DNA of 11,580 bases from Tannerellaceae bacterium (GTDB lineage Bacteria > Bacteroidota > Bacteroidia > Bacteroidales > Tannerellaceae), in assembly GCA_031265595.1 (NCBI GenBank), contig JAISCM010000045.1, positions 1 to 11,580 of the forward strand, read 5' to 3'. A model generated the notes under the pieces. It did no database searches. It was not told where the DNA came from and saw only the letters and a list, made by a program, of their open reading frames with translations. Shown here piece by piece: positions 1 to 6,838 of this stretch. Within the stretch, counting starts at the first letter, position 1; every line of letters starts with the position of its first letter. A program made the translations under genes and the position numbers.

Positions 1-3000
1 TGTCCGGGGTAGATAGTAGAAACTCCAGTTTCATACTGTTCAGGCGATCCCGGATCGTAAGGCCGGCATCAAAGTTTACCATGCGGGGCGTTCCTCCTCC
101 GGCTGCGGCTGATGCCCGCATGCGTTCGGTAGCCTTAATATTTAGCAGCGGATTCATCATTTCGCCATCCCATTGCACATAGCTGCCTTGTTCGATACGG
201 AACTTCTTTAAGGGGATAACCGGTAAAGCATAATTTACATTCCCTTCGGAAAAGGTATAGCGCCCGTTCAGAAACATATTTCCCTGCGAGGTATATTGAA
301 ACGAGAGGCTGCCGCCCCCCACTACTTCTGCGTAACTCGACCGGTCGGGAGATAAATCGGCCCTCAACTGCACAGCCGGCTCGATCTGTAATAACACCGA
401 CATATTCATTCCGCCCAGAGGTAAGGCTCCCCGGCGTCTTCGCAGATGGATCAGGGTATCGGCAAAGGAAGTAAAGGAGACCAGGTCTTTCAGGCGGTCT
501 TGCACGGTCAGGGCAGATTCCGTCATCACGTATGTAAGATTGGTGCCTCCCAGTAGTTTTATATTCCCCCGCACGTCGAGGGCGCTTAGCGGCCCTTTCA
601 GGGTAGTCGATAGATCGGCATATAATTTTCCGTAGACAAGGCTTTCGGGCGTTCGCCGGGCGTTCAGCAGTTGCATCTGATTGCCGCCCAGGCGTAAATC
701 GGCCGTCATGTGCGACAGGTCTGTTACGTCTACAATGCCGCTGATCACAAACGGGTTGCTTCCGGCGGCATATACATTATACTTATCGAAAGAGAGCCGG
801 CTGTCTTTTATCTTTATCTCTTTATCGTCAAAGCGGAACGACGAAGCGGCCATATCTACATAAACGGCGCCTGAGTCCAGCTTCGCGGTTCCGTTCATTA
901 GCGGGGCAGACGCCGTGCCGGTCAGTTGCATCTCTCCGTTCAACATTCCGCTCAGGGAAGCCATTCTGTCCGGGATAAACGGAGAGAGCATCTGCAAGGG
1001 CAGGCTTGTAATGGTGAAGTCGCCGTTTATTGCATCCTGTTCCGATTGGTAAACGGCCGTTGCCGTTGCTATTTCTTCCTGATCTCGCGAGAAATGAACG
1101 TCTACCTGATGGCTGTCATTGTCTAAGGGTAAATAAACGGTGTTGAACATCAACCCGCCAACCCGTCCCTTCTGGTATAAAAAAGTATCCACATTCGCAT
1201 CGAGAACAACCATAAATGTTTCCCTGGAGGGAGCATAACGCATATCGGCGCTCAATACGCCGTTCATGGCAGGAAGCTGAAAACCATCCGACAGGGTTTT
1301 CAGATCAAGCTGGCTCAGCTCCGTATGCACTTCGGGGAAATCGCCGCCCCTGTCTACCGTATGTAGCCGGAAAGAGGTATTATCCGGAGCGGTAAGCGTT
1401 ACATTGGCATCAATCTCTTTCGCATTCTTAAAGCGGATATAGTTATCCCGGTTCAGAGAGAATTTATAAAAGGCAAGGATTTGCTGCTCCGGATAGAATT
1501 GCAGATGGATACCGTCGGGCCCTTTGGTTCCGCGGACGCCCGTTAAAAGGCCTGTTTCGTTTTTATTATTTACGTACAAGGCCTCCGCATCCATATAATT
1601 ATGCTTTACGGAACCTTTCAGTTGGGCCGTAAAAGGCGTTTGTTGCAGATACCTGTTCTTCAATACATCCACCTGGTAGATCAATCCGGCAGAATCCGGC
1701 CTTACAGACGCTCTTACCGTATCGATCAGAAAAGTATCCCTGTGCAACGCATACAGGTTGGCATCCAGCCGGAGCCCTTCCTCCGGCGAAGCGGTGGCAT
1801 TTAAGTGAAACCTGCTGAAGCCCATATCATACTGTTGCAATATATTGTAGACAGGATTATCGCGTTCGGCATGTATCTGCAAGCTCATATCGGGCAGGGA
1901 AGGGCGCAAGGCTGCGATATTAACCGTAGAATCTTCCTTCAGCCGCTTATTTATGGTATCACTTATTGCAGCAAGCCGGGCGGTCATCGCCTCCAGGCCG
2001 GCATTCCCTGTAAGTACAATCTCCAGATCGCCCGTATGAAAAGAAACGCGCGTTGTATCTTCGGCGCTTTGGGCGCGCAGGGTTAATGTCTTTGGCTTAA
2101 AGCGTTGGGTAGTCGTTGCAATTTCCCAGTTTCCCAAGGTAATATCTACCTTGTGATTTTCATGTAGATTGCTTTCCGCCTCGGCAAACAGTTGGAAAGA
2201 GGTAGAGAACGTATCTGCCACCAGATGCAGGTTATACAAGTCGATACTGTCTACATTAATTATTAGCATGCCTTTTACTTCTTCCTTCCGGATCGTTCCG
2301 TCGAGGGTTATATCCATTGCGGCTAAGGGATCGTCGTTTTTCATCTCAAATTGCGCCTGATGCTCTTTTAGTGAGCCGGATAAAGTAATATGCCGCAAGG
2401 CTGTATTGATATAGCAGACCGAATCGATCTTTCCTTTGAGGTTCATCCATGTTTTATCGCCGAATACATCCGTTCCCTGCCCGCTCACTCCGATAACGGC
2501 AGATAACCACATCAACGAATCGCCCGGCATAAAATGAACAGGCTCCAGGCTGTCAATGGCGAGGTAGGCGCGATACGATTCGTTTGCCATCTGGTAACGG
2601 GCGCCGGCATTTATCCTGGCTTTGGCTTCCGTTAGTAGTAAGCGGGTGGAAAAGGCCCTGTCTTTTAGCTCTACCCTGCCGTTCAAACGTATGCCGGGCG
2701 GTATATGGAATTGTCCGTATTGCCCGGGAGGAAGAAGTTTCAGGGCAAAAGCAAGGTTTTTGCTTTGTGCCTGCAAACGGATGTCGGCCGAACGGCGAAG
2801 GTCATCCCTTACTTCGCCGGCTTTACCGGTAGCGCCGGCAACAAAAGCGCCGGGCAGTTCGGCAGCCAACCGGCTAAGATGTAATGCCGACAGATTACCC
2901 TCCGCCTTCACTACGATACGCAAGGGCACATCAGGGTACGAACGAACAAAAGGAGCCGGCATCCCATTAAGCAACGTAAACAGATCCTGCTTGCCTATCG

Positions 3001-4021
3001 AGGCTGTAAGCGAAGCCTGCATCGTGCCTTCGGAGGCATCGGCCAGGACGCTCCAGGGTATTGTGGCCAGCAATTGTACCTCCGAGCCGGGCGTCTTCAG
3101 CAGCCATTCGGGGATAGATACCTGAGCGCTGTCACTATGAACGCTGCCTTCGAATGACGAGATAATTAAGCCCGAACGTTCTTCTGTCGATACATTTTTT
3201 ATCTCGGCATTGAGCTCTTTATCGTGATATAGCAGGGAGGCTACGGAAATATTCAGTTTGGTTAATGCAATGTGCATAGGGTCTAAGCCCTCAACAGGCG
3301 TTTTATTGTCGCCATCATACGTAAGGGTAGAGCCCGATAAGGTGAATTGTCCGGCCGTATACCGTTCGCGCCCTAAATCAACTTCGCCGGCTGTCAACCC
3401 GGCTTCGTGGATATAAGCGCCCAGCCGCAACGTATCGGCATCCAATGGTAGCTGCATGCCGAAGCAAAGCTGCTCCAACGCTGCCTTTTCAATCTCTATG
3501 ACCCACGGAATAGGAGCAGAGGCGCTATCAGGCAATGAAAGGGAATCCATTAAAAGCGTAACAGCCGTGTGGGAGAGCGTAATGTCATCCACCCGCGCTC
3601 TCTCCTCAGAGAGGTATACCGACGCTCGGGCGACTAATTCCCCGGCAACGCCTTGTATCAGCATTCCCTCGATACTGGCGCCGGTATTCAGGCTAAACCC
3701 AGTCAGGCTTACGTTATCAAGGGCAACGATCTTCCTTACCAAAGGCGCCGGACGAATGTGGACAGCCAGATTTTGCAGCGTAAGCAAGGTATCCGAAGGA
3801 GGCACAATCACTTCTATCCCGCTTGCCGCTATATCCAAAGGAAAAGAAAGGCGTATCCTCTCAACGCCGATCTCCATCCCGGAAGCTTCGCCGGCATAAC
3901 GGACAGCCTGCCTTAATACGAAATTCTGAACAGGAGGTATATACAAAAGAATGGTGATGAATACGATACATACAATCGGAACCAAGAGAAAAATCCCTAC
4001 CCGTTTTAACCAAATCTTCAT
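1..4021 (-). CDS. tamB: TamB/AsmA-like translocation and assembly protein, 3' end outside window
   Basis: The minus strand is open from an ATG at 4021 to the left edge, giving 1340 codons without a stop; the C-terminus is missing. Residues about 8-28 are a single hydrophobic segment after a basic start (MKIWLKR), as expected for an inner-membrane signal anchor. The rest is a long series of beta-rich, amphipathic repeats with little charge clustering, typical of the AsmA/TamB superfamily; motifs such as LDNVSLTG and the late block ending in GLTIRDRLNSMKLEF resemble the C-terminal TamB domain (DUF490). Family knowledge: these proteins bridge inner and outer membranes and are linked to outer-membrane protein or phospholipid transport; Bacteroidetes members are about 1500 residues, so perhaps 100-200 residues are missing. 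The start lies 18 bases after the YkvA-family stop, with a weak AAGG upstream, so the two are probably co-transcribed. The family call is firm; the exact role in this lineage is inferred. Confidence 0.88.
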   Translation of the reverse strand, partial: MKIWLKRVGIFLLVPIVCIVFITILLYIPPVQNFVLRQAVRYAGEASGMEIGVERIRLSFPLDIAASGIEVIVPPSDTLLTLQNLAVHIRPAPLVRKIVALDNVSLTGFSLNTGASIEGMLIQGVAGELVARASVYLSEERARVDDITLSHTAVTLLMDSLSLPDSASAPIPWVIEIEKAALEQLCFGMQLPLDADTLRLGAYIHEAGLTAGEVDLGRERYTAGQFTLSGSTLTYDGDNKTPVEGLDPMHIALTKLNISVASLLYHDKELNAEIKNVSTEERSGLIISSFEGSVHSDSAQVSIPEWLLKTPGSEVQLLATIPWSVLADASEGTMQASLTASIGKQDLFTLLNGMPAPFVRSYPDVPLRIVVKAEGNLSALHLSRLAAELPGAFVAGATGKAGEVRDDLRRSADIRLQAQSKNLAFALKLLPPGQYGQFHIPPGIRLNGRVELKDRAFSTRLLLTEAKARINAGARYQMANESYRAYLAIDSLEPVHFMPGDSLMWLSAVIGVSGQGTDVFGDKTWMNLKGKIDSVCYINTALRHITLSGSLKEHQAQFEMKNDDPLAAMDITLDGTIRKEEVKGMLIINVDSIDLYNLHLVADTFSTSFQLFAEAESNLHENHKVDITLGNWEIATTTQRFKPKTLTLRAQSAEDTTRVSFHTGDLEIVLTGNAGLEAMTARLAAISDTINKRLKEDSTVNIAALRPSLPDMSLQIHAERDNPVYNILQQYDMGFSRFHLNATASPEEGLRLDANLYALHRDTFLIDTVRASVRPDSAGLIYQVDVLKNRYLQQTPFTAQLKGSVKHNYMDAEALYVNNKNETGLLTGVRGTKGPDGIHLQFYPEQQILAFYKFSLNRDNYIRFKNAKEIDANVTLTAPDNTSFRLHTVDRGGDFPEVHTELSQLDLKTLSDGFQLPAMNGVLSADMRYAPSRETFMVVLDANVDTFLYQKGRVGGLMFNTVYLPLDNDSHQVDVHFSRDQEEIATATAVYQSEQDAINGDFTITSLPLQMLSPFIPDRMASLSGMLNGEMQLTGTASAPLMNGTAKLDSGAVYVDMAASSFRFDDKEIKIKDSRLSFDKYNVYAAGSNPFVISGIVDVTDLSHMTADLRLGGNQMQLLNARRTPESLVYGKLYADLSTTLKGPLSALDVRGNIKLLGGTNLTYVMTESALTVQDRLKDLVSFTSFADTLIHLRRRRGALPLGGMNMSVLLQIEPAVQLRADLSPDRSSYAEVVGGGSLSFQYTSQGNMFLNGRYTFSEGNVNYALPVIPLKKFRIEQGSYVQWDGEMMNPLLNIKATERMRASAAAGGGTPRMVNFDAGLTIRDRLNSMKLEFLLSTPD

Positions 4022-4039
4022 ATACCTTATCTGTTAGAA

Positions 4040-4429
4040 TTAGAATAAGTTAAATTCGTTTTCGTCTACTTCGCCAAAGATCTTCCTTATCTGCGCTTTT
4101 GCCCGCTCTCTGCTTTCAGGGGTAACATACGTATACACTTTCCGGATAGCAAAGATCAATGCCAATAAATCGTCTGTATACCCCAGCAGAGGAAGCACGT
4201 CGGGAATAAAATCAAAAGGAAAAATAAAATACCCCAATGCCCCGATAATAATCACTTTCTCTCGATACGGAAAAGCGCCGTCCAGCAACGTATAATACAG
4301 CAGAAGCACAGCATAAACAACCTTCACCCCCGCCTTCCTGGCAACTTTGAGTAGCTTATCCGCCAACCCCTCTTCCGAATAATATCTTTCGTACCGTACA
4401 ATTTCTTTTTCATTCTCTATATCTTCCAT
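4040..4429 (-). CDS. YkvA family (DUF1232) small membrane protein
   Basis: A 129-residue protein. Residues 62-88 carry the DUF1232 signature: IIGALGYFIFPFDFIPDVLP followed by LLGYTDD, with the conserved Asp/Pro pairs (DFIPD, DD). Two hydrophobic stretches, about 58-70 and 80-96, flank this signature, and a further hydrophobic stretch (VVYAVLLLYYTLLDG) lies at about 37-51, so it is probably membrane-associated. The N-terminal 30 residues are charged and the C-terminus is acidic (GEVDENEFNLF). The family is widespread and its biochemical function is unknown. It is the first gene of a likely two-gene unit with the TamB-like gene 18 bases downstream, and a good Bacteroides-type promoter sits 24 bases before its ATG. 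This placement hints at a link to envelope biogenesis, but that is inference from context only. Confidence 0.88.
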   Translation of the reverse strand: MEDIENEKEIVRYERYYSEEGLADKLLKVARKAGVKVVYAVLLLYYTLLDGAFPYREKVIIIGALGYFIFPFDFIPDVLPLLGYTDDLLALIFAIRKVYTYVTPESRERAKAQIRKIFGEVDENEFNLF

Positions 4430-4452
4430 ACCTATACATTTTTTGCCTCTCG

Positions 4453-4482
4453 CAAAAGTAGTGAAAGAATTTTACTCTGCAA
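4453..4482 (-). promoter_or_regulatory. Bacteroides-type promoter for ykvA-like/tamB unit
   Basis: Read on the minus strand, TACTTTTG (4460 to 4453) matches the Bacteroides -7 box TAnnTTTG exactly, and TTG (4482 to 4480, within GTTG) lies 19 bases upstream as a partial -33 box. The ATG at 4429 follows 23 bases after the -7 box, leaving a leader of only about 15-20 bases. The match is by eye. Confidence 0.6.
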
Positions 4483-4641
4483 CAATTCAACCGATGACCT
4501 ATTGATAGCAACTATAATTAATCTGAAATTTCCCGGTCGTGTTGCTAAGGATGGATGCAGCAGGCCCGTAATGCACTAACCTATTCATCGTGATATATAA
4601 GTAGCCGGATCGTAAAGAAGTAATTGTTTGATCGTATCTCC

Positions 4642-4737
4642 CTGATCGTCTCACCTGGGTGATACACCTGTCTCACCCGGGTGGTACACGTGTCTCACCC
4701 AGGTGGTACACGTGTCTCACCCAGGTGAGACGATCAG
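4642..4737. repeat. 96-base palindromic array of 22-base units
   Basis: Three tandem 22-base units start at 4649, 4671 and 4693, with a partial fourth at 4715; each begins TCTCACC(C/T) and contains a CACC(C/T)(A/G)GGTG core; units 2 and 3 then end GGTACACGTG and unit 1 GATACACCTG. The block as a whole is also a palindrome: the outer 21 bases (4642-4662 and 4717-4737) are exact inverted copies, the centre is ACACGTGT (4686-4693), and 41 of 48 base pairs match across the full length. It could fold as one long hairpin in DNA or RNA. There are no unique spacers, so it is not a CRISPR. Function unknown. Confidence 0.85.
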
Positions 4738-4866
4738 AGGTACACCATGAAAATACGAAACTAATACGATCCCACCAATAGTCTTGTACGAAGAAACGGC
4801 TACTTTCCGGTAATGACATCAAGCCATCCAAAGCCTGCGTTAAATAGATGGACTTGAAAAGTCGGA

Positions 4867-5016
4867 TTTTCATAACCGTAGGTCATCGACCTGCGGAAAG
4901 AAACTCTTCCCTGCCCATTGCCTGAAAGGCAAGGTTGTGAGTTAAGTCCTGTCTTTAAGGCAGTGATAGGGAAGCAACTTCCGTAGCCGCAGGTCGATGA
5001 CCTACGGTTATGAAAA
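4867..5016. repeat. Inverted pair of REP-like modules (BIME-like element)
   Basis: The outer 30 bases are exact inverted copies (4867-4896 and 4987-5016). Each arm contains its own hairpin, CCGTAGGTC-ATC-GACCTGCGG (4876-4896) and its mirror at 4987-5007, with one G-T pair. Inside them, CTTCCCT (4906-4912) is mirrored by AGGGAAG (4968-4974), and a mini-hairpin TTGCCT-GAA-AGGCAA (4918-4932) is mirrored in diverged form at 4949-4963. The element therefore looks like two inverted copies of a module of about 65 bases. GTAG sits directly before the right hairpin (4983-4986), recalling the tetranucleotide of REP elements mobilised by RAYT (TnpA-REP) transposases. No transposase is present in the window, so the REP assignment is by structure only. 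Confidence 0.75.
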
Positions 5017-5019
5017 TAT

Positions 5020-5033
5020 AGCCCTTTCGGGCT
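5020..5033 (-). terminator. Possible weak terminator hairpin after the ATPase gene
   Basis: Read on the minus strand this is AGCCC-GAAA-GGGCT followed by ATATTTTC, about 68 bases after the ATPase stop. The stem is only 5 bp and the T-rich tail is interrupted, so it is a poor intrinsic terminator. It may instead belong to the set of mini-hairpins around the neighbouring inverted repeat. Confidence 0.3.
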
Positions 5034-5101
5034 GTGCCTGACAGGGAGTATAGCTGATTTTCTGAAAGAGAGGGGAGACTTTCTTAATACATCAGGGGCT
5101 A

Positions 5102-6436
5102 TTACATATCTTCAAGCGTTAAACAGGCGGTCTCTATTTTATCTTTAAAGAATAATTTGGTACGTATAACCTCTACTTTCTGTTGAAATAGTTCCGGCTT
5201 AAAGTTCTTACGTTGGCGTTTTACTTCGGCAATAAATACGTTGGGCGATTCTGCCGAAATAGCAACAATGTCTATTTCGTTCTGATCTACTCCTTTTCCT
5301 TTAGAAGTTTCCCACCAGGGGCCTATGCTTTTATACAATTGTTTTTCTCTGAGTTGTTCGCAGAAGTAGCGTTCCAGTGTCAGACCGGAATAGGTGGGGT
5401 AATCAGCCTTTACGATTTCTGCAAGCTTAGCGAATAGCCCGGATTGTACATAGTCCTGGTATTTTACAATGTACCTAAACCAGAAACGCAGGAAGTTGTC
5501 GGAGATTTCATACCGTACACTTTGAGTACCTTCTTTGGCCAGTATGGGCCTTTTCCGGGCAATTACCTCGTAATCTTCTTCCAAACGTTGCAGCAGGCCT
5601 CCCACACTTGCATTTCCGATAGATCCTGATATTTCGGAAGCTGTGTTCTTCCCCGAGGCGATAGCCGAAAGGATGGCGTAATAATTCCCGTATTTCTTGC
5701 CAAACTCCTGAATAAGCAAAATATTTCCTTCTTCAAGGAATATAGAATTTTCCTGTATAACAGCATCTATCATTTCGGGCATGGTGAAGCATTTCTTATC
5801 CAGTAAAAGCTCAATGTATTTGGGAACTCCCCCGGTTAGCGTATAGAGAGCCAGAAGGTCGTCGTTCGTATAGTGAGGATGATAGTCGGAAAGTATTTGT
5901 TTGAGTACCGACGTAGCAAAAGGCCTTAATTTGAGAATCGTGTCGCACCGCCCGTATAAGGGCTCTTTGTATTCCATAAATATTCGGTGCATCAATGTAT
6001 AGACAGAGCCGCTTGCAATGAAATTAACATGAGACGTATCTTTATACCTGTCCCAAACATCCTGTATCCCGCCGTATATGGATGGGTTGATGTAAAAGAA
6101 CTCCTGAAACTCATCTATGACCAGATTGAAGGATAGATTTCGCCCGGCGACCATCAATGTTTCGAAGAGGCTTGCAAAAGAGGTGATCTCTGAGGGAATG
6201 TATGTATGTAATGAGCGGCTCGCCGTTTCGGCAAATTGAGCGCATAAGGTTGCCTCATTGCTTCTTCTGACAAATAAATACACGGTAGGCGTATCTTCAC
6301 AGCTTTTTAAAATCAGCTTTGTTTTACCGATTCGCCTGCGACCGGTCAAGGCGGTCATCTGAGAGTGGCTGTTGAAGGCAACTTCTCTTGTTTGAGCCAA
6401 CACGTCCAGTTCTTGTTCCCGATTGTAAAACTTCAT
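5102..6436 (-). CDS. AAA ATPase, ATPase_2 family with C-terminal DUF234-like nuclease-fold domain
   Basis: 444 residues from the ATG at 6436. The frame is open 33 codons further upstream, but that earlier start lies inside the tRNA gene, and MKFYNREQEL is the usual opening of this family. Walker A is GRRRIGKT (32-39), Walker B is LVIDEFQ (105-111), an ASGS sensor-like motif follows at 141-144, and TGGVPKYI lies at 201-208. After a winged-helix-like segment (about 250-320, containing a VGGLLQRLEEDYEVI stretch) comes a C-terminal part with EIDIVA (387-392) and IAEVK (402-406), matching the E-x-D...E-x-K pattern of PD-(D/E)XK nuclease folds. Family knowledge: such ATPases are common and multicopy in Bacteroidetes and archaea, with unknown partners and no clear role. 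It stands alone between a tRNA gene and a repeat cluster. No promoter is evident just upstream, so it may rely on readthrough from the tRNA promoter. Confidence 0.88.
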   Translation of the reverse strand: MKFYNREQELDVLAQTREVAFNSHSQMTALTGRRRIGKTKLILKSCEDTPTVYLFVRRSNEATLCAQFAETASRSLHTYIPSEITSFASLFETLMVAGRNLSFNLVIDEFQEFFYINPSIYGGIQDVWDRYKDTSHVNFIASGSVYTLMHRIFMEYKEPLYGRCDTILKLRPFATSVLKQILSDYHPHYTNDDLLALYTLTGGVPKYIELLLDKKCFTMPEMIDAVIQENSIFLEEGNILLIQEFGKKYGNYYAILSAIASGKNTASEISGSIGNASVGGLLQRLEEDYEVIARKRPILAKEGTQSVRYEISDNFLRFWFRYIVKYQDYVQSGLFAKLAEIVKADYPTYSGLTLERYFCEQLREKQLYKSIGPWWETSKGKGVDQNEIDIVAISAESPNVFIAEVKRQRKNFKPELFQQKVEVIRTKLFFKDKIETACLTLEDM

Positions 6437-6456
6437 ACGGTAGGTGTTTGCTTTTA

Positions 6457-6483
6457 TCGCCGCCGTGAAAATAACGGCGGCGA
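6457..6483. other. GC-rich 10-bp stem-loop between tRNA-Arg and ATPase start
   Basis: CGCCGCCGT (6458-6466) and ACGGCGGCG (6474-6482) form a perfect stem, extended by one A-T pair at 6457/6483, with a 7-base A/T-rich loop. It lies 27 bases after the tRNA 3' end and 20 bases before the ATPase ATG in the minus direction. No T-run follows on that strand, so it is not a standard terminator. It may limit readthrough, protect the RNA or affect ATPase translation. Confidence 0.6.
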
Positions 6484-6510
6484 AATTTGATATAAAGCTT
6501 TTCTTAATTG

Positions 6511-6583
6511 TGACCCGGGTGGGACTCAAACCCACGACCTTCAGAACCGGAATCTGACGCTCTATTCACTAAGCTACCAGGCC
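6511..6583 (-). tRNA. tRNA-Arg (anticodon CCG)
   Basis: The minus strand folds into a full 73-base cloverleaf. The acceptor stem is GGCCTGG with CCGGGTC (two G-U pairs) and discriminator A. The D arm is GCTT/GAGC with an 8-base loop. The anticodon stem TCAGA/TCTGA is perfect and holds the loop TTCCGGT, giving anticodon CCG (plus-strand 6548-6550) for the arginine codon CGG. The variable loop is 5 bases, and the T arm GTGGG/CCCAC has loop TTTGAGT. CCA is not encoded. A promoter lies directly upstream (6593-6624). Confidence 0.95.
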
Positions 6584-6592
6584 AGGACTGCG

Positions 6593-6624
6593 CAAAAGTA
6601 GGTATAATCTCTTAGTAAAACAAA
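6593..6624 (-). promoter_or_regulatory. Bacteroides-type promoter for tRNA-Arg
   Basis: On the minus strand TTTG (6624 to 6621) is followed after 20 bases by TACTTTTG (6600 to 6593), a full match to the -33 and -7 boxes. The mature tRNA 5' end is at 6583, only 10 bases beyond, so transcription should start almost at the tRNA. The -7 box is identical to that of the ykvA-like gene. Confidence 0.7.
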
Positions 6625-6663
6625 TTCTTTGCACAAAGACTTTGGGAGCAATCGAATTAAAGG

Positions 6664-6739
6664 CATGAAAGAAGGCCCGGAAAGGGTTTGCAGACAGCGT
6701 TCAGCAATCATTTTGAAAGGATTCTTTTCTTCTTTCATG
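6664..6739. repeat. 11-base inverted repeat upstream of asnA promoter
   Basis: CATGAAAGAAG (6664-6674) and CTTCTTTCATG (6729-6739) are exact inverted copies separated by 54 bases. They lie in the divergent region between the tRNA and asnA promoters. This could be a pair of operator half-sites or chance; nothing else in the interval is recognisable. Confidence 0.4.
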
Positions 6740-6769
6740 TCATTTTGTAATAAAAAGATGGAAAGATGC

Positions 6770-6799
6770 TTGCCGTTTTTATATTAATCGCTATTTTTG
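6770..6799 (+). promoter_or_regulatory. Bacteroides-type promoter for asnA-ung
   Basis: TTG (6770-6772, within CTTG) is followed after exactly 19 bases by TATTTTTG (6792-6799), which matches TAnnTTTG. Transcription would start near 6806, leaving a leader of about 33 A/T-rich bases before the asnA ATG at 6839. No riboswitch-like fold fits in so short a leader. Confidence 0.6.
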
Positions 6800-6838
6800 C
6801 CGGACATTATTTATATATACAAAATACGGCTAAAATAT

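Larger units (their letters stand above)
4430..5101. other. Gene-free, repeat-rich intergenic region
   Basis: This 672-base stretch separates the ATPase stop from the ykvA-like start. Apart from the promoter at 4453-4482 it holds no convincing gene. Its content is two palindromic repeat structures (4642-4737 and 4867-5016) and several 5-7 bp mini-hairpins (4851-4863, 4918-4932, 4949-4963, 5020-5033, 5037-5045). A 66-codon minus-strand frame (4873 to 4673) exists, but it starts inside one repeat and ends inside the other and looks non-coding. Positions 4490-4640 show nothing I can name. Confidence 0.7.

Noticed and set aside
2622..3125. Plus-strand frames of 80-170 codons across 600-3900
   Set aside because: They lie opposite a single uninterrupted TamB-like frame on the minus strand and show no recognisable protein features.
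4676..4685. Match of ACCCGGGTGG to the tRNA-Arg 3' end (6513-6522) as a possible integration att site
   Set aside because: Only 10 bases match, the similarity does not extend, and it is explained by the palindromic array; no integrase gene is present.
4649..4736. The 22-base tandem repeat as a CRISPR array
   Set aside because: The units are directly adjacent with no unique spacers, and no cas gene is present.
4673..4873. A 66-codon minus-strand frame beginning MKIRLFKSIYLTQALDGLMS
   Set aside because: It starts inside the 30-base inverted arm and ends inside the 22-base array, has no recognisable domain and no promoter box. It is most likely repeat sequence read by chance, though the middle part could be a gene remnant.
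6511..6535. Upstream start of the ATPase at 6535
   Set aside because: It would place the first codons inside the tRNA-Arg T arm; the ATG at 6436 gives the standard family N-terminus.
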